Shown: positions 1-7,773, counted from the stretch's first letter. The stretch: DNA of 19,641 bases from JBEIFW01 sp044370695 (GCA_044370695.1 JBILVB010000062.1:1-19641); one strand, 5' to 3'. The notes: generated by a model not told the origin, from the letters alone. A program made the numbers and translations.

Positions 1-405
1 GCACACGCCGGTCTCGTGGTCGCCGGCGAGCACGGCCCGCTCGACCGGTGCTGCGCCCCGCCACCGGGGCAGCAGCGAGAAGTGCAGGTTGACCATCGGT
101 ACGGCGGCGAGCACGTGCGGCCGGACGAGGGCGCCGTAAGCGACCACGATGCCGAGTTCCACCCCGGCCGTGAGCACGTCGTCGACCCGATGACCCACCG
201 GCAGGCCGAGCCGATGCGCGGCCTCTTTCACCGGGCTCGGCTGCAGCGCCCCGCCCCGGCCTCGGCGCTTGTCGGGCCGGGTGACCACGAGCCCGACGTC
301 GAAGCCGGCGGCGACGAGTGCCTCGAGCGGTGGGACGGCGAGTGCCGGGGTGCCGAGGTAGGCGAGGCGTCGCGGGCGGACCGGCGGTACGGCCAGGTCG
401 GTCAC
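1..405 (-). CDS. fmt: Methionyl-tRNA formyltransferase, N-terminal part (runs off the left edge)
   Basis: Fmt transfers a formyl group from 10-formyl-tetrahydrofolate to initiator Met-tRNA in the cytoplasm. Only the first 135 residues are in the window, about 40% of the usual 310 or so. Visible marks are YLGTP (16-20), a VTRPDKRRGRGG segment (41-52), PSPVKEAA (56-63) and NLHFSLLPRWRGAAP (106-120), which carries the Asn and His of the N-x-H formyl-transfer site. The catalytic Asp of the family would lie beyond the edge. The start is a GTG whose last two bases overlap the TGA of def (GTGA), so the two genes are probably translated as a coupled pair, the usual def-fmt arrangement. About ten residues precede the first strand, slightly more than in E. 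coli, but no better start is seen. Confidence 0.93.
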   Translation of the reverse strand, partial: MTDLAVPPVRPRRLAYLGTPALAVPPLEALVAAGFDVGLVVTRPDKRRGRGGALQPSPVKEAAHRLGLPVGHRVDDVLTAGVELGIVVAYGALVRPHVLAAVPMVNLHFSLLPRWRGAAPVERAVLAGDHETGVC

Positions 406-929
406 GTCAGCCGGAGGCGGCGCCGGGGTCGCTCGGCCGGCTTGGGCTCGTCGAGGAGGCGCCGCCACTCGGCGAGCGCCAGCTTGCGCTGGTCGGGCTC
501 CATGCGATCGAACATGAGCACCCCGTCGAGATGGTCGAGTTCGTGCTGGATCAGACGGGCGAGCAGTTCGTCGGCCTCGAGGGACACCTCGTTGCCGTCG
601 AGGTCGTGGCCGACGACGTGGACCACCTTCGGCCGCACGATCTCGATGTACAGCCCCGGGATCGACAGGCAGCCCTCGTCGTAGACCCACTCGCCGTCGG
701 ATTCCACGATGCGCGGGTTGACCAGCGTTCGCGGTTCGCCGCCGAGGTCGTAGACGAACAGCCGCTTCTGCACCCCGATCTGCGGTGCGGCCAACCCGAT
801 GCCGGGCGCGGCGTACATCGTCTGGAGCATCTCGGCCGACAGGCTCACGAGCTTGCCGTCGATGGCGGTGATCTCGGCGGCTTTGGACTTGAGGACCGGA
901 TCGCCGTAGACGCGGATCTCGCGAGGCAT
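402..929 (-). CDS. def: Peptide deformylase
   Basis: Removes the N-formyl group from nascent proteins at the ribosome exit and is a metal hydrolase. At 175 residues it has normal bacterial length. All three family motifs are present: GIGLAAPQ (43-50), EGCLS (85-89, metal ligand Cys87) and QHELDH (128-133, metal ligands His129 and His133, catalytic Glu130). The C-terminus is a short Arg/Pro-rich tail. The gene opens the def-fmt pair and is divergent from an RsmC-like methyltransferase gene, with 29 bases between the start codons. No Shine-Dalgarno sequence precedes the ATG. Instead a TAGCCT hexamer lies 8 bases upstream, which suggests a leaderless mRNA. Confidence 0.97.
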   Translation of the reverse strand: MPREIRVYGDPVLKSKAAEITAIDGKLVSLSAEMLQTMYAAPGIGLAAPQIGVQKRLFVYDLGGEPRTLVNPRIVESDGEWVYDEGCLSIPGLYIEIVRPKVVHVVGHDLDGNEVSLEADELLARLIQHELDHLDGVLMFDRMEPDQRKLALAEWRRLLDEPKPAERPRRRLRLT

Positions 930-937
930 GGGGCGCC

Positions 938-943
938 AGGCTA
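938..943 (-). promoter_or_regulatory. Candidate -10 element of def (leaderless)
   Basis: On the minus strand TAGCCT fits the actinobacterial TANNNT -10 pattern and ends 8 bases before the def ATG. This places the predicted transcription start at or beside the start codon. No convincing -35 hexamer is visible at the right spacing. The same hexamer occurs upstream of rpoZ. Confidence 0.35.
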
Positions 944-958
944 CCGGTCGGTGCGAGA

Positions 959-1552
959 GTGTCCCCGGTGACGGACCAGTACTTCGCGCGTTCCCCGCAG
1001 TCGGCGTCGAGGCCGGCGACGATCCGGCTCGCGCTGCCCGACCTCACCGCCGAGCTCGTCACCGACCGAGGGGTGTTCTCCGCCGAGGCGCTCGACGCCG
1101 GCACGAAGCTGCTGCTGCTCGACGCGCCGCCACCGCCGAGCACCGGCAACCTGCTCGATCTGGGCTGCGGGTACGGCCCGATCGCCCGGACCCTCGCCCA
1201 CCGGGCTCCGCACACCACGGTGTGGGCGATCGACGTCAACGAGCGCGCCCGCGCCCTGTGCGCCGCGAACACCTCCGGCCTCGACGTCCGGGTCGTGGCA
1301 CCCGACGAGGTCCCCGACCACCTGCGGTTCGCCGCGATCTGGTCGAACCCCCCGATCCGTATCGGCAAGCGCGCGCTCCACGAACTGCTCGACCGATGGC
1401 TCGGGCGGCTCACCCCGGACGGGGTTGCGGTCCTGGTCGTGCAGAAGCACCTGGGCGCGGACTCGCTCGCCCGTCACCTCGCCGACGGCGGCTGGGCGGT
1501 TCGCCGACTGGTCGCCCGCCAGGGCTACCGGCTGCTGGAGGTACGGCGATGA
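959..1552 (+). CDS. RsmC-type class I SAM methyltransferase (MTS domain)
   Basis: A 197-residue single-domain protein resembling the C-terminal catalytic half of RsmC/RlmG, which make N2-methylguanine in rRNA. Marks are the N-terminal QYF and RGVFSAEALDAGT stretch (38-49), SAM-binding motif I DLGCGYGP (67-74), an acidic residue after strand 2 (Asp92) and the catalytic SNPPIRIGK loop (129-137), whose NPP typifies enzymes that methylate exocyclic amines. The chosen start is GTG at 959; a second GTG three codons later is also possible, and neither has a strong ribosome binding site. Its stop overlaps the next ATG (ATGA), so it heads a coupled three-gene cassette with another RNA methyltransferase. 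The exact target base cannot be read from the sequence. Confidence 0.85.
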   Translation: MSPVTDQYFARSPQSASRPATIRLALPDLTAELVTDRGVFSAEALDAGTKLLLLDAPPPPSTGNLLDLGCGYGPIARTLAHRAPHTTVWAIDVNERARALCAANTSGLDVRVVAPDEVPDHLRFAAIWSNPPIRIGKRALHELLDRWLGRLTPDGVAVLVVQKHLGADSLARHLADGGWAVRRLVARQGYRLLEVRR

Positions 1553-2070
1553 GGCAGCTCGACGCAACCGGGCTCAAGCGACTCCACCGCGCCTGGCGGG
1601 CCCGCACGACCGGCCGCGTGGCGCTCGTCCTCGACGGTCTGGGGACCCCGGCCAACGTCGGCTCGATCACCCGCAGCGCCGCGGCATGGCGCGTCGACCA
1701 CCTCTGGCTGGCCGGGCCGACGCCACCGCCGTGGGCCGGCGGCGCCGCCAAGGTGGCGATGGGCACCGAGCGGTACCTCACCTGTACTGCGGTGCCGACG
1801 GGCGCAGAGGCCGTCGCCGCAGCGAAGGCAGCCGGCTACCAGGTCGTCGGCCTCGAGCTCGCCGACGGGGCGGTCGCACTGCACGAAGCGGCGCTCGGGC
1901 CCGACGTCTGCCTGGTCGTCGGCCACGAGGACCACGGCATCAGCCGGAGCGCACTCGAGGCCTGCGACACCGTTGCGTACCTGCCGCTGCTGGGCAAGGT
2001 CGGTTCGCTCAACGTCGCCGTGGCCGCTGCCGTCGCCGTCTACGAGCTGCGCCGCCGGGAGTGGACGTGA
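1549..2070 (+). CDS. TrmH/SpoU-family (SPOUT) RNA methyltransferase
   Basis: A 173-residue minimal SPOUT protein, about the size of TrmL, without an extra N-terminal RNA-binding domain. The three SpoU motifs are in order: NVGSITR (36-42, with the invariant Asn and Arg), VVGHEDHGIS (123-132, Glu127) and LLGKVGSLNVAVAAAVAVYE (147-166, SLNV at 153-156). These build the trefoil-knot SAM site, and the family usually acts as a dimer making 2'-O-methyl ribose in tRNA or rRNA. The ATG lies in an ATGA overlap with the upstream methyltransferase gene; a much longer open frame continues upstream but only antisense or off-frame to real genes. Its own TGA overlaps the GTG of the next gene. The substrate is not predictable here. 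Confidence 0.87.
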   Translation: MRQLDATGLKRLHRAWRARTTGRVALVLDGLGTPANVGSITRSAAAWRVDHLWLAGPTPPPWAGGAAKVAMGTERYLTCTAVPTGAEAVAAAKAAGYQVVGLELADGAVALHEAALGPDVCLVVGHEDHGISRSALEACDTVAYLPLLGKVGSLNVAVAAAVAVYELRRREWT

Positions 2071-2420
2071 TTCCCGGGCGGCTCTATCACCTGGCCCTGC
2101 CGCAGGACTGGTCCGAGGCGACGGTGACCGGTCGCTACCCGTGGAGCACCCGAGCGAGGACGTTGGCCGAGGTCGGGTTCGTCCATCTGAGCCACGGCCA
2201 CCAGGTGGCGGCGACGGCGGATCGGTTCTACGCCGACTGCACCGAATTGGTGCTGCTGCAGCTCGATCGCGCCGCGATCGGCTCCCCGGTGGTCGAGGAG
2301 CCGGCACCGTCGGGCGAGCTGTTCCCCCACCTCTACGGCGAGCTGCCGATGGCCGCCGTCGCACGGGCCGAGCGGTGGGTGCGCTCGCCGGGCGGCTGGG
2401 TGGCCCCGCCGCTCGGCTGA
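2067..2420 (+). CDS. DUF952 family protein
   Basis: A 117-residue protein starting at a GTG that overlaps the preceding TGA (GTGA). Family marks are FVHLSHGHQV (38-47), TADRFY (50-55), LVLLQLD (61-67) and LFPHLYGELP (85-94). DUF952 proteins are small and cytoplasmic and have no firmly established reaction; the conserved His residues suggest a ligand or metal site, but that is inference. The gene closes a plus-strand cassette with two RNA methyltransferases and converges on priA with about 33 bases between the stop codons. No terminator hairpin with a T-run is visible in that gap. Confidence 0.8.
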   Translation: MIPGRLYHLALPQDWSEATVTGRYPWSTRARTLAEVGFVHLSHGHQVAATADRFYADCTELVLLQLDRAAIGSPVVEEPAPSGELFPHLYGELPMAAVARAERWVRSPGGWVAPPLG

Positions 2421-2453
2421 GCGCCGCCGGCACGCGTCGAACCGGAGGTGGCG

Positions 2454-4181
2454 TCAGGCCCGCACCGGGTCGACCTCGACGCGGACCGTCGCGACCGGGT
2501 GAGCCCGACCGGAGAGCGCGTCGGCGAGCTGCGATGCGTCGCCGGCCCGCACCAGCCAACGTTCCTCTCCCGCCGGGGCCACCTCGATCCCGGGCATCGA
2601 CCGCAGCGGCTCGATCGCAGCGAACGCCCCGGGACCGCGCACCACGGCGAGGGCAGCATCCGGCGGGAGGCGCAACGTGCGCCGGCGCACCCCTTCGACC
2701 TCGGCCAACCGGCCCGGATCGGCCTGCAGGACGGCGCGGATCACCTCGTGCTGCGGTTCGCGGGTCTGCACGAGGAGCCGCCCGTCACCGTCGCGGCCCC
2801 CGACGACCCGAGCGGCGCGGGCGAGCAGCGCGAGCGCCTGCTCCTCGGCCCGGAACCGGGGAGCGAGCAGCTCGGCGTCGAGGTCGAGCACGGCGACCAA
2901 CGATGCCGAAGGGACCCGGTGCAGAGCCGCCTCGGTGCCGATCACCACACGGGCTTCGGGCCAGCCGTCCCCGGCGGCGTGGGCACCCGTCACCTCTGCG
3001 ACCGGTTCGCCGAGGAGCGCCTCGAGTTCGGTCCGCAGCCGAGCGACGCCGGGTCGCACGTTGCGGAAGCGAGCGGCGCCACAGGCCAGGCACACCGCCG
3101 GTCGCCGGGTGCCGCAACGCTCGCACACCACGCCGTCGTCGGCGCCGACGACCGAACCTGCGCATCGTTCGCAGCGGGCCACCTCGGCGCAGGCGCCGCA
3201 CCGCAGCAGGCGCGCCGTGCCGATGCGATTGAGCACGCAGACGCACGTGCCCGTCGTGGCCCGTATCGCCCGCACCAGGGCATCGCTCAGCAGTCCGGGG
3301 CGCGCCGGGTCGTCACGGCGGCGGTCGACGACGAGCAACGGCGGCCAGCCGGCTCGCTCCTCGCTGCGCGACAACGTGAACAGCCGACCCCAGCCCAACG
3401 CCTCGAGCGACGGCACCGGCGAGGTGAGCACGCACGGCACCCCCGCCCGGCGGGCCCGCTCGATCGCGACGTCGCGGGCGTGCCACGTCGGCGCGCCTTC
3501 CTCTCGCAGACCTTCGTCGTGTTCGTCGACGACCACCACCGCGGCGAGCCCGGCGACCGGCGCCCACGCTGCAGCGCGCGCACCGACGACCGTGGCTCCC
3601 GCCCGACCGAGCGCCCAGTCCCGCGGGTAGGACGCCACGGGCACCCCGGCCCGCTTCAGCCGCACGGCGATCAGGCGAGCGGCGGCCACCGAGGGCGTGA
3701 CGACGAGGGCGTTCCCGCGTGCGACCGCGGCGAGCACGACGTCGTACGGGTCGTGGGCCGGCGGAAGGCGCACCACGGCTCGGCCGGCGGCGAGGGCGGC
3801 GGCGCCGATCCCGTCGAGCGCGACCGGCACCACGGCCCGGCGAGGGGCTGCGGGCAGGCCCACCACGGCACCGTCGGGCGACGCCGTGCCCAGGAAGTGC
3901 GCCGGATGCCCGGCCCATCGCCACGCCGCCCAATCGGCGAGGGCGACCAACTCGTCGGGCGGGCCCCAACCGGTCACCTTCGCGATCGGTTTGAGCGTCC
4001 GACCCGGCGCGGCCTCGGATCGTTCGTCGATCGCCACCACCCAGCCACCGACCCGACGGGAGCCGAGCTGCACCCGGACCAGGGTCCCGACGCGCACCTG
4101 GTCCCGGAGATGATCCGGGACCAGGTAGTCGAAGCGCTTGGCGAGGGTCTTCACGTCCGCCACGACCGTCGCCACCAACAT
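2454..4181 (-). CDS. priA: PriA-like primosomal protein N', ATPase motifs degenerate
   Basis: PriA recognises stalled forks and reloads the replisome. This copy has 575 residues, against about 730 in E. coli. The N-terminal 3'-DNA-binding domain is recognisable (FDYLVPDHL near 17-25, GTLVRVQLG 32-40). A zinc region has four CxxC pairs (Cys328/331, 337/340, 353/356, 364/367). The helicase core is eroded: no GxGKT is found near 132-165, the DEEH box reads VVVVDEHDEG (215-224), the SAT motif reads TSPVPS (253-258) and the arginine-finger segment reads RAARVVGG (455-462). The C-terminal DLDAELLAPRFRAEEQ segment (433-448) still matches. Actinobacterial PriA is generally annotated as lacking helicase activity, so this is the lineage form, not a recent pseudogene. 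It follows metK by 26 bases. Confidence 0.92.
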   Translation of the reverse strand: MLVATVVADVKTLAKRFDYLVPDHLRDQVRVGTLVRVQLGSRRVGGWVVAIDERSEAAPGRTLKPIAKVTGWGPPDELVALADWAAWRWAGHPAHFLGTASPDGAVVGLPAAPRRAVVPVALDGIGAAALAAGRAVVRLPPAHDPYDVVLAAVARGNALVVTPSVAAARLIAVRLKRAGVPVASYPRDWALGRAGATVVGARAAAWAPVAGLAAVVVVDEHDEGLREEGAPTWHARDVAIERARRAGVPCVLTSPVPSLEALGWGRLFTLSRSEERAGWPPLLVVDRRRDDPARPGLLSDALVRAIRATTGTCVCVLNRIGTARLLRCGACAEVARCERCAGSVVGADDGVVCERCGTRRPAVCLACGAARFRNVRPGVARLRTELEALLGEPVAEVTGAHAAGDGWPEARVVIGTEAALHRVPSASLVAVLDLDAELLAPRFRAEEQALALLARAARVVGGRDGDGRLLVQTREPQHEVIRAVLQADPGRLAEVEGVRRRTLRLPPDAALAVVRGPGAFAAIEPLRSMPGIEVAPAGEERWLVRAGDASQLADALSGRAHPVATVRVEVDPVRA

Positions 4182-4207
4182 CGCGGCCGACGTTAGGCGG
4201 CCCCCGA

Positions 4208-5401
4208 TCAGATACCCAGCGCCGCTTTGAAGGCGTCGAGCTTGGTCACGTGCTCCCAGGTGAACTCCGGGATCGGCCGACCGAAGTGACCGTAGGCCGC
4301 CGTCTTGCGGTAGATCGGGCGCTTGAGATCCAGCGAGTCGATGATGGCGCGAGGCCGCAGGTCGAAGGTGTCCCGCACCGCCTGCTCGATCCGTTCCGGC
4401 GCAACCGTCGCCGTGCCGAAGGTCTCGATCAGGATCGAGATCGGCTGCGCCAGGCCGATCGCGTACGCGACCTGCACCTCACAGCGGCTCGCCGCACCGG
4501 AGGCCACCACGTGCTTGGCAACCCAGCGCGCTGCGTAGGCGGCCGACCGATCGACCTTCGAGGGATCCTTACCCGAGAACGCTCCACCGCCATGACGGCC
4601 CATCCCGCCGTAGGTGTCGACGATGATCTTCCGACCGGTGAGACCGGTGTCGGCGTGTGGGCCGCCGAGCTCGAACACCCCGGACGGGTTGATCCACACG
4701 GCGTAGTCGTCGTCGGCGAACTGCTCGGGCACGACGGGCCGGATCACGTGCTCGATCAGGTCCGGCCGGATGACGGTGTCGCGGTCGACCCCCGGCGCAT
4801 GCTGGGTCGAGATCAGCACCGTACGGAGCCGGACCGGCTTGCCGTCGACGTAGTCGAAGGTGACCTGCGTCTTGCCGTCGGGGCGGAGGTAGGGCACGAC
4901 GTCGGCCTTGCGGACCTCGGTGAGCCGTTCGGCCATCCGGTGCGCCAGCCAGATCGGCAGCGGCATCAAGTCGGCCGTCTCGTCACAGGCGTACCCGAAC
5001 ATCATCCCCTGGTCGCCGGCGCCCTGGCTGTTGAGGATGTCCTCGCCGCTCTTGCCGGATCGCATCTCCTCGGACTGGCTGACGCCTTCGCCGATGTTCG
5101 GGCTCTGCTCGTCGATCGAGACGATCACGCCGCAGGTGTTGCCGTCGAACCCGTACAGCGCGTTGTCGTAGCCGATGCCCTTGATCACCTCGCGGGCGAG
5201 CTTGGGGATGTCGACGTACGCCGTCGTGGTGATCTCCCCTGCTACGACGCACAGACCGGTGGTCAGCAGCGTCTCGCAGGCCACGCGGCCGTTGGGATCC
5301 TCGGCGAGGATCGCATCGAGCACGGCATCGGACACCTGGTCGGCCATCTTGTCGGGGTGGCCCTCGGTGACCGATTCCGAGGTGAACGTCCAACGGCTCA
5401 C
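4208..5401 (-). CDS. metK: S-adenosylmethionine synthetase
   Basis: Makes SAM from methionine and ATP as a cytoplasmic tetramer. The 397 residues cover the whole family length. Signatures: GHPDK (14-18), GAGDQGMMFGYA (127-138, methionine-site loop and signature 1) and GGGAFSGKD (271-279, the P-loop-like signature 2). The frame stays open 33 codons further upstream, but that is low-complexity Arg-rich sequence inside coaBC. The true start is the GTG at 5401, preceded five bases upstream by AAGGAG and overlapping the coaBC stop as GTGA. The gene is therefore translationally coupled to rpoZ-coaBC and supplies SAM for, among others, the two methyltransferases nearby. Confidence 0.97.
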   Translation of the reverse strand: MSRWTFTSESVTEGHPDKMADQVSDAVLDAILAEDPNGRVACETLLTTGLCVVAGEITTTAYVDIPKLAREVIKGIGYDNALYGFDGNTCGVIVSIDEQSPNIGEGVSQSEEMRSGKSGEDILNSQGAGDQGMMFGYACDETADLMPLPIWLAHRMAERLTEVRKADVVPYLRPDGKTQVTFDYVDGKPVRLRTVLISTQHAPGVDRDTVIRPDLIEHVIRPVVPEQFADDDYAVWINPSGVFELGGPHADTGLTGRKIIVDTYGGMGRHGGGAFSGKDPSKVDRSAAYAARWVAKHVVASGAASRCEVQVAYAIGLAQPISILIETFGTATVAPERIEQAVRDTFDLRPRAIIDSLDLKRPIYRKTAAYGHFGRPIPEFTWEHVTKLDAFKAALGI

Positions 5402-6621
5402 GATTGCTCCTTCTGGCAGTGGGCGGTGGTTCGGGCGGCGACGACGGCGTCGAGCACGGCGCGGGCGACGGCACGCTTGTCGGACAACGGGACGTGACAC
5501 AACGGGCCACCGGGCCCGAGGATCGTCACGGCGTTGGTGTCGTGGGCGAACCCGACCCCCGGGGCCGACACGTCGTTGGCCACGATGAGATCGAGGTTCT
5601 TGCGGGCGAGCTTCCCGGCCGCGTTGGCGAGCAGGTCGTCGGTCTCGGCGGCGAAGCCGACGAGCACCTGGCCGGGCCGCTTGCCGGCGCCGAGGCCGGC
5701 GAGGATGTCGGCCGTCGGTTCGAGAACGATCCGGGGCGGGCCGCCGTCTTTCTTGATCTTGCCGGCCGAGACCTCGACGGGGCGGAAGTCGGCGACCGCA
5801 GCAGCCATCACGACGACGTCGGCGCTCATCGCCGCCGCCTGCATCGCCGCCTGCATCTGCGCCGCCGTCTCCACCTGGACGCGCCGCTGCACCCCCGGCG
5901 GGGTCGGGCGTTCGGTCGTGGTGACGAGCACGACGTCGGCCCCACGGGCGGCAGCCTCGGCGGCGATGGCGTCGCCCTGCTTGCCCGAGGACCGGTTCGC
6001 GATGACGCGGACGGCATCGATCGGCTCACGCGTACCGCCGGCACTCACGACGACGCGCAGGCCGGCGAGATCACCCGGACCGAGAACCCGTTCGGCGGCG
6101 GCGACGATCCGCTCGGGTGCGGCGAGACGACCCTTGCCCAGGTCGCCGCCGGCGAGGCGACCCTCGTCGGGTTCGACGACGTCGACACCCCGTCGACGCA
6201 GCAGGGACAGGTTGTCCTGCACCGCGGGGTGCTCCCACATCTCGGTGTGCATCGCCGGGCAGACGATCACCGGCGCCCGGGTCGCGAGGAGGGTGGCCGT
6301 GAGCAGATCCGAGGAGATCCCGGCGGCGTAGGCGCCGAGCAGTCGGGCGGTGGCCGGTGCCACCAGGATCAGGTCGGCACCCTGGCCGAGCCGGGTGTGC
6401 GGGATCGGCTCGGGCTCGTCCCAGAGCGAGGATCGCACCGGCTCCGACGCGAGCGCCGAGAACGTCGTGCGGCCGACGAAGTGTTCGGATCCCTTCGTGA
6501 GCACCGGGGCGACCCGCGCCCCGGCGTCGACCAGGCGTCGGCAGACCTCGATGGCCTTGTACGCCGCGATGCCGCCGCAGACGCCCAGGACGATGCGCCG
6601 ACCCGCGAGCACCGACGACAT
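5398..6621 (-). CDS. coaBC: Bifunctional phosphopantothenoylcysteine decarboxylase / phosphopantothenate-cysteine ligase
   Basis: Two consecutive coenzyme A steps in one 407-residue protein. The N-terminal flavoprotein CoaC half shows GGIAAYK (16-22), the catalytic His75 in HTRLG and PAMHTEMW (122-129; many bacteria have PAMN). The active-site flap reads GRLAGGDLGKGR (154-165), so the position of E. coli Cys158 is Gly. I recall the same substitution in mycobacterial CoaBC. The CoaB half shows SAGGTREPID (193-202), RSSGKQG (210-216), AAAVADF (273-279), KIKK (288-291) and GFAAET (322-327). The start ATG shares one base with the rpoZ stop (TGATG), and the stop overlaps metK. A 12-nt tandem duplication encodes MQAAMQAA near 256-263. 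Confidence 0.96.
   Translation of the reverse strand: MSSVLAGRRIVLGVCGGIAAYKAIEVCRRLVDAGARVAPVLTKGSEHFVGRTTFSALASEPVRSSLWDEPEPIPHTRLGQGADLILVAPATARLLGAYAAGISSDLLTATLLATRAPVIVCPAMHTEMWEHPAVQDNLSLLRRRGVDVVEPDEGRLAGGDLGKGRLAAPERIVAAAERVLGPGDLAGLRVVVSAGGTREPIDAVRVIANRSSGKQGDAIAAEAAARGADVVLVTTTERPTPPGVQRRVQVETAAQMQAAMQAAAMSADVVVMAAAVADFRPVEVSAGKIKKDGGPPRIVLEPTADILAGLGAGKRPGQVLVGFAAETDDLLANAAGKLARKNLDLIVANDVSAPGVGFAHDTNAVTILGPGGPLCHVPLSDKRAVARAVLDAVVAARTTAHCQKEQS
5407..5412 (-). promoter_or_regulatory. Ribosome binding site that fixes the metK start
   Basis: AAGGAG on the minus strand, five bases before the GTG of metK and inside the 3' end of coaBC. It excludes the longer open frame as the translated product. 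Confidence 0.75.
5834..5857 (-). repeat. 12-nt perfect tandem duplication inside coaBC
   Basis: The unit gccgcctgcatc (plus strand) occurs twice in a row. It encodes a repeated MQAA in a helical stretch of the CoaB domain. Being a multiple of three it keeps the frame. Confidence 0.8.
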
Positions 6622-6908
6622 CAGCCTTCGGCCGCAGCCTCGTCGTCGACCGTCTCGTCGCTCGCGTCGTCGCCGACCTTGCGGGCGATCTTGTCGGCGG
6701 CGATCTCCTCGAACGCGATCGACAACGGCTTGCGGGCTTGGGAGGCCACCTGGGGCGGCACCATGGCGTTGTCGGCCAGGTGGTTGAAGTACGAGTTGAT
6801 CTGCCGGGCCCTCTTCGCCGCCAGCGTCACGAGGCTGAACTTCGAGTCGACGCGAGCGAGCAACTCCTCGATCGCCGGATCAACCATCGTGTCGTGGGCG
6901 CGCGCCAT
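6621..6908 (-). CDS. rpoZ: DNA-directed RNA polymerase omega subunit
   Basis: A 95-residue omega subunit that helps RNA polymerase beta' fold and assemble. The conserved block is PAIEELLARVDSKFSLVTL (11-29) followed by AAKRARQINSYF (30-41), the RpoZ signature around the AKRARQI helix. A second conserved stretch is KPLSIAFEEIAADKI (60-74), and the tail after 80 is acidic and probably disordered. The start is the ATG at 6908, preceded by GGAGGT four bases upstream; an internal Met8 has no such site. The stop shares one base with the coaBC ATG. The gmk-rpoZ-coaBC-metK order is typical of actinobacteria, although here an MDMPI-like gene separates gmk from rpoZ. Confidence 0.95.
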   Translation of the reverse strand: MARAHDTMVDPAIEELLARVDSKFSLVTLAAKRARQINSYFNHLADNAMVPPQVASQARKPLSIAFEEIAADKIARKVGDDASDETVDDEAAAEG

Positions 6909-6934
6909 GCAGACCTCCGGGGAGCGGAGCGGTC

Positions 6935-6943
6935 AGGCTAGCA
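6935..6943 (-). promoter_or_regulatory. Candidate extended -10 promoter of the rpoZ-coaBC-metK-priA unit
   Basis: TGCTAGCCT on the minus strand fits TGNTANNNT. It would place transcription start about 20 bases before the rpoZ ATG, leaving a short leader that contains the GGAGGT ribosome binding site. No clear -35 is seen. Confidence 0.4.
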
Positions 6944-6981
6944 GGGACGGCGCTCGGTGCGATGTTCGCCACCTGCGCCGA

Positions 6982-7773
6982 TCACACGATGTTCAGCGCA
7001 TCGAGGAACCGGCCGGCGACGGCGGCGTCTCCCTCCACGGCGCACAGCGACCGCCACGGGGTCCGAGCCGTACCCCAGCGCACGAAGTCGTGGGCCGAGG
7101 AGCGAACCGTCGCAACAGCATCACCGGCATCGGGCCCGACGACGATCGCGCCGTCGACGACGGCGATACGCCACGAACCACCACCGGGACCCGTGAGCTC
7201 GAGACGGATCGGCGCTCCCAGTTGCGCCTCGAGACCGGGCTGCATCTGGGGAAGGCCGGCGAGCATCCAGCCGACGGCCGGACCCACCAGCGCGTCGTCG
7301 GGGGCGGGCACCGTGCGCTCGATGGGCCCGGTCGGCGCGAGCAGGTCGACCCGAAGATGGCAGTAGTGGTCGAACGCGTAGGCGTCGGCGAGCAGGTGCA
7401 TCTGGTAGCGCCCGAGATCGGCGAGCGGGATGACCGTGGACGCCATCGGCTCCTCCTGGAGCGCGCCGAGGGCGGCCATGGCGCCGTCGCAGTAGGCCAG
7501 GTACTCGTCACGGACCTGCGCCCAGGACCAGTCCTTGCGCGGCTCGACCAGCAGATCCATCAGTCGCTCGGCGGGGAGCGCGACCGGCTCCGCGGGCGGC
7601 GGGGACGGCTCGACGGTCTCCCGGTAGTTGGAGCTCATGTGCGCGACGAGATCCTTCACGGTCCATCCGGCGCAGCCCGACGGCAATGCCGACTCGGCCT
7701 CCGTCAACCCGCTGATCACCGCCTTGACCTCCTCGACGCTTCGACGCACCGAGGCAAGACCTGCTGCCGACAT
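6982..7773 (-). CDS. DinB/MDMPI-type metal-binding protein (maleylpyruvate isomerase N-terminal family)
   Basis: A 263-residue protein with the N-terminal four-helix fold of mycothiol-dependent maleylpyruvate isomerases. It shows CAGWTVKDLVAHM (34-46, candidate metal ligand His45) and the helix-3 segment with Asp135 and His139 in AFDHYCHLRVDL (133-144). The second half (about 155-263) looks like the C-terminal SCP2-like MDMPI domain, with GGGSWRIAVVDGAIVVG near 197-213. Many actinobacteria carry dozens of such proteins, some thiol (mycothiol) dependent transferases, most uncharacterised, so no substrate can be given. The ATG is preceded by AGGGGG. It is inserted between gmk and rpoZ with an 82-base gap holding two inverted repeats upstream and 73 bases before rpoZ, so it may be its own transcription unit. 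Confidence 0.75.
   Translation of the reverse strand: MSAAGLASVRRSVEEVKAVISGLTEAESALPSGCAGWTVKDLVAHMSSNYRETVEPSPPPAEPVALPAERLMDLLVEPRKDWSWAQVRDEYLAYCDGAMAALGALQEEPMASTVIPLADLGRYQMHLLADAYAFDHYCHLRVDLLAPTGPIERTVPAPDDALVGPAVGWMLAGLPQMQPGLEAQLGAPIRLELTGPGGGSWRIAVVDGAIVVGPDAGDAVATVRSSAHDFVRWGTARTPWRSLCAVEGDAAVAGRFLDALNIV

Noticed and set aside
5402..5500. N-terminal extension of MetK by 33 Arg/Pro-rich residues
   Set aside because: A strong AAGGAG five bases before the GTG at 5401 and the family N-terminus show the shorter start; the extension is an off-frame reading of coaBC.
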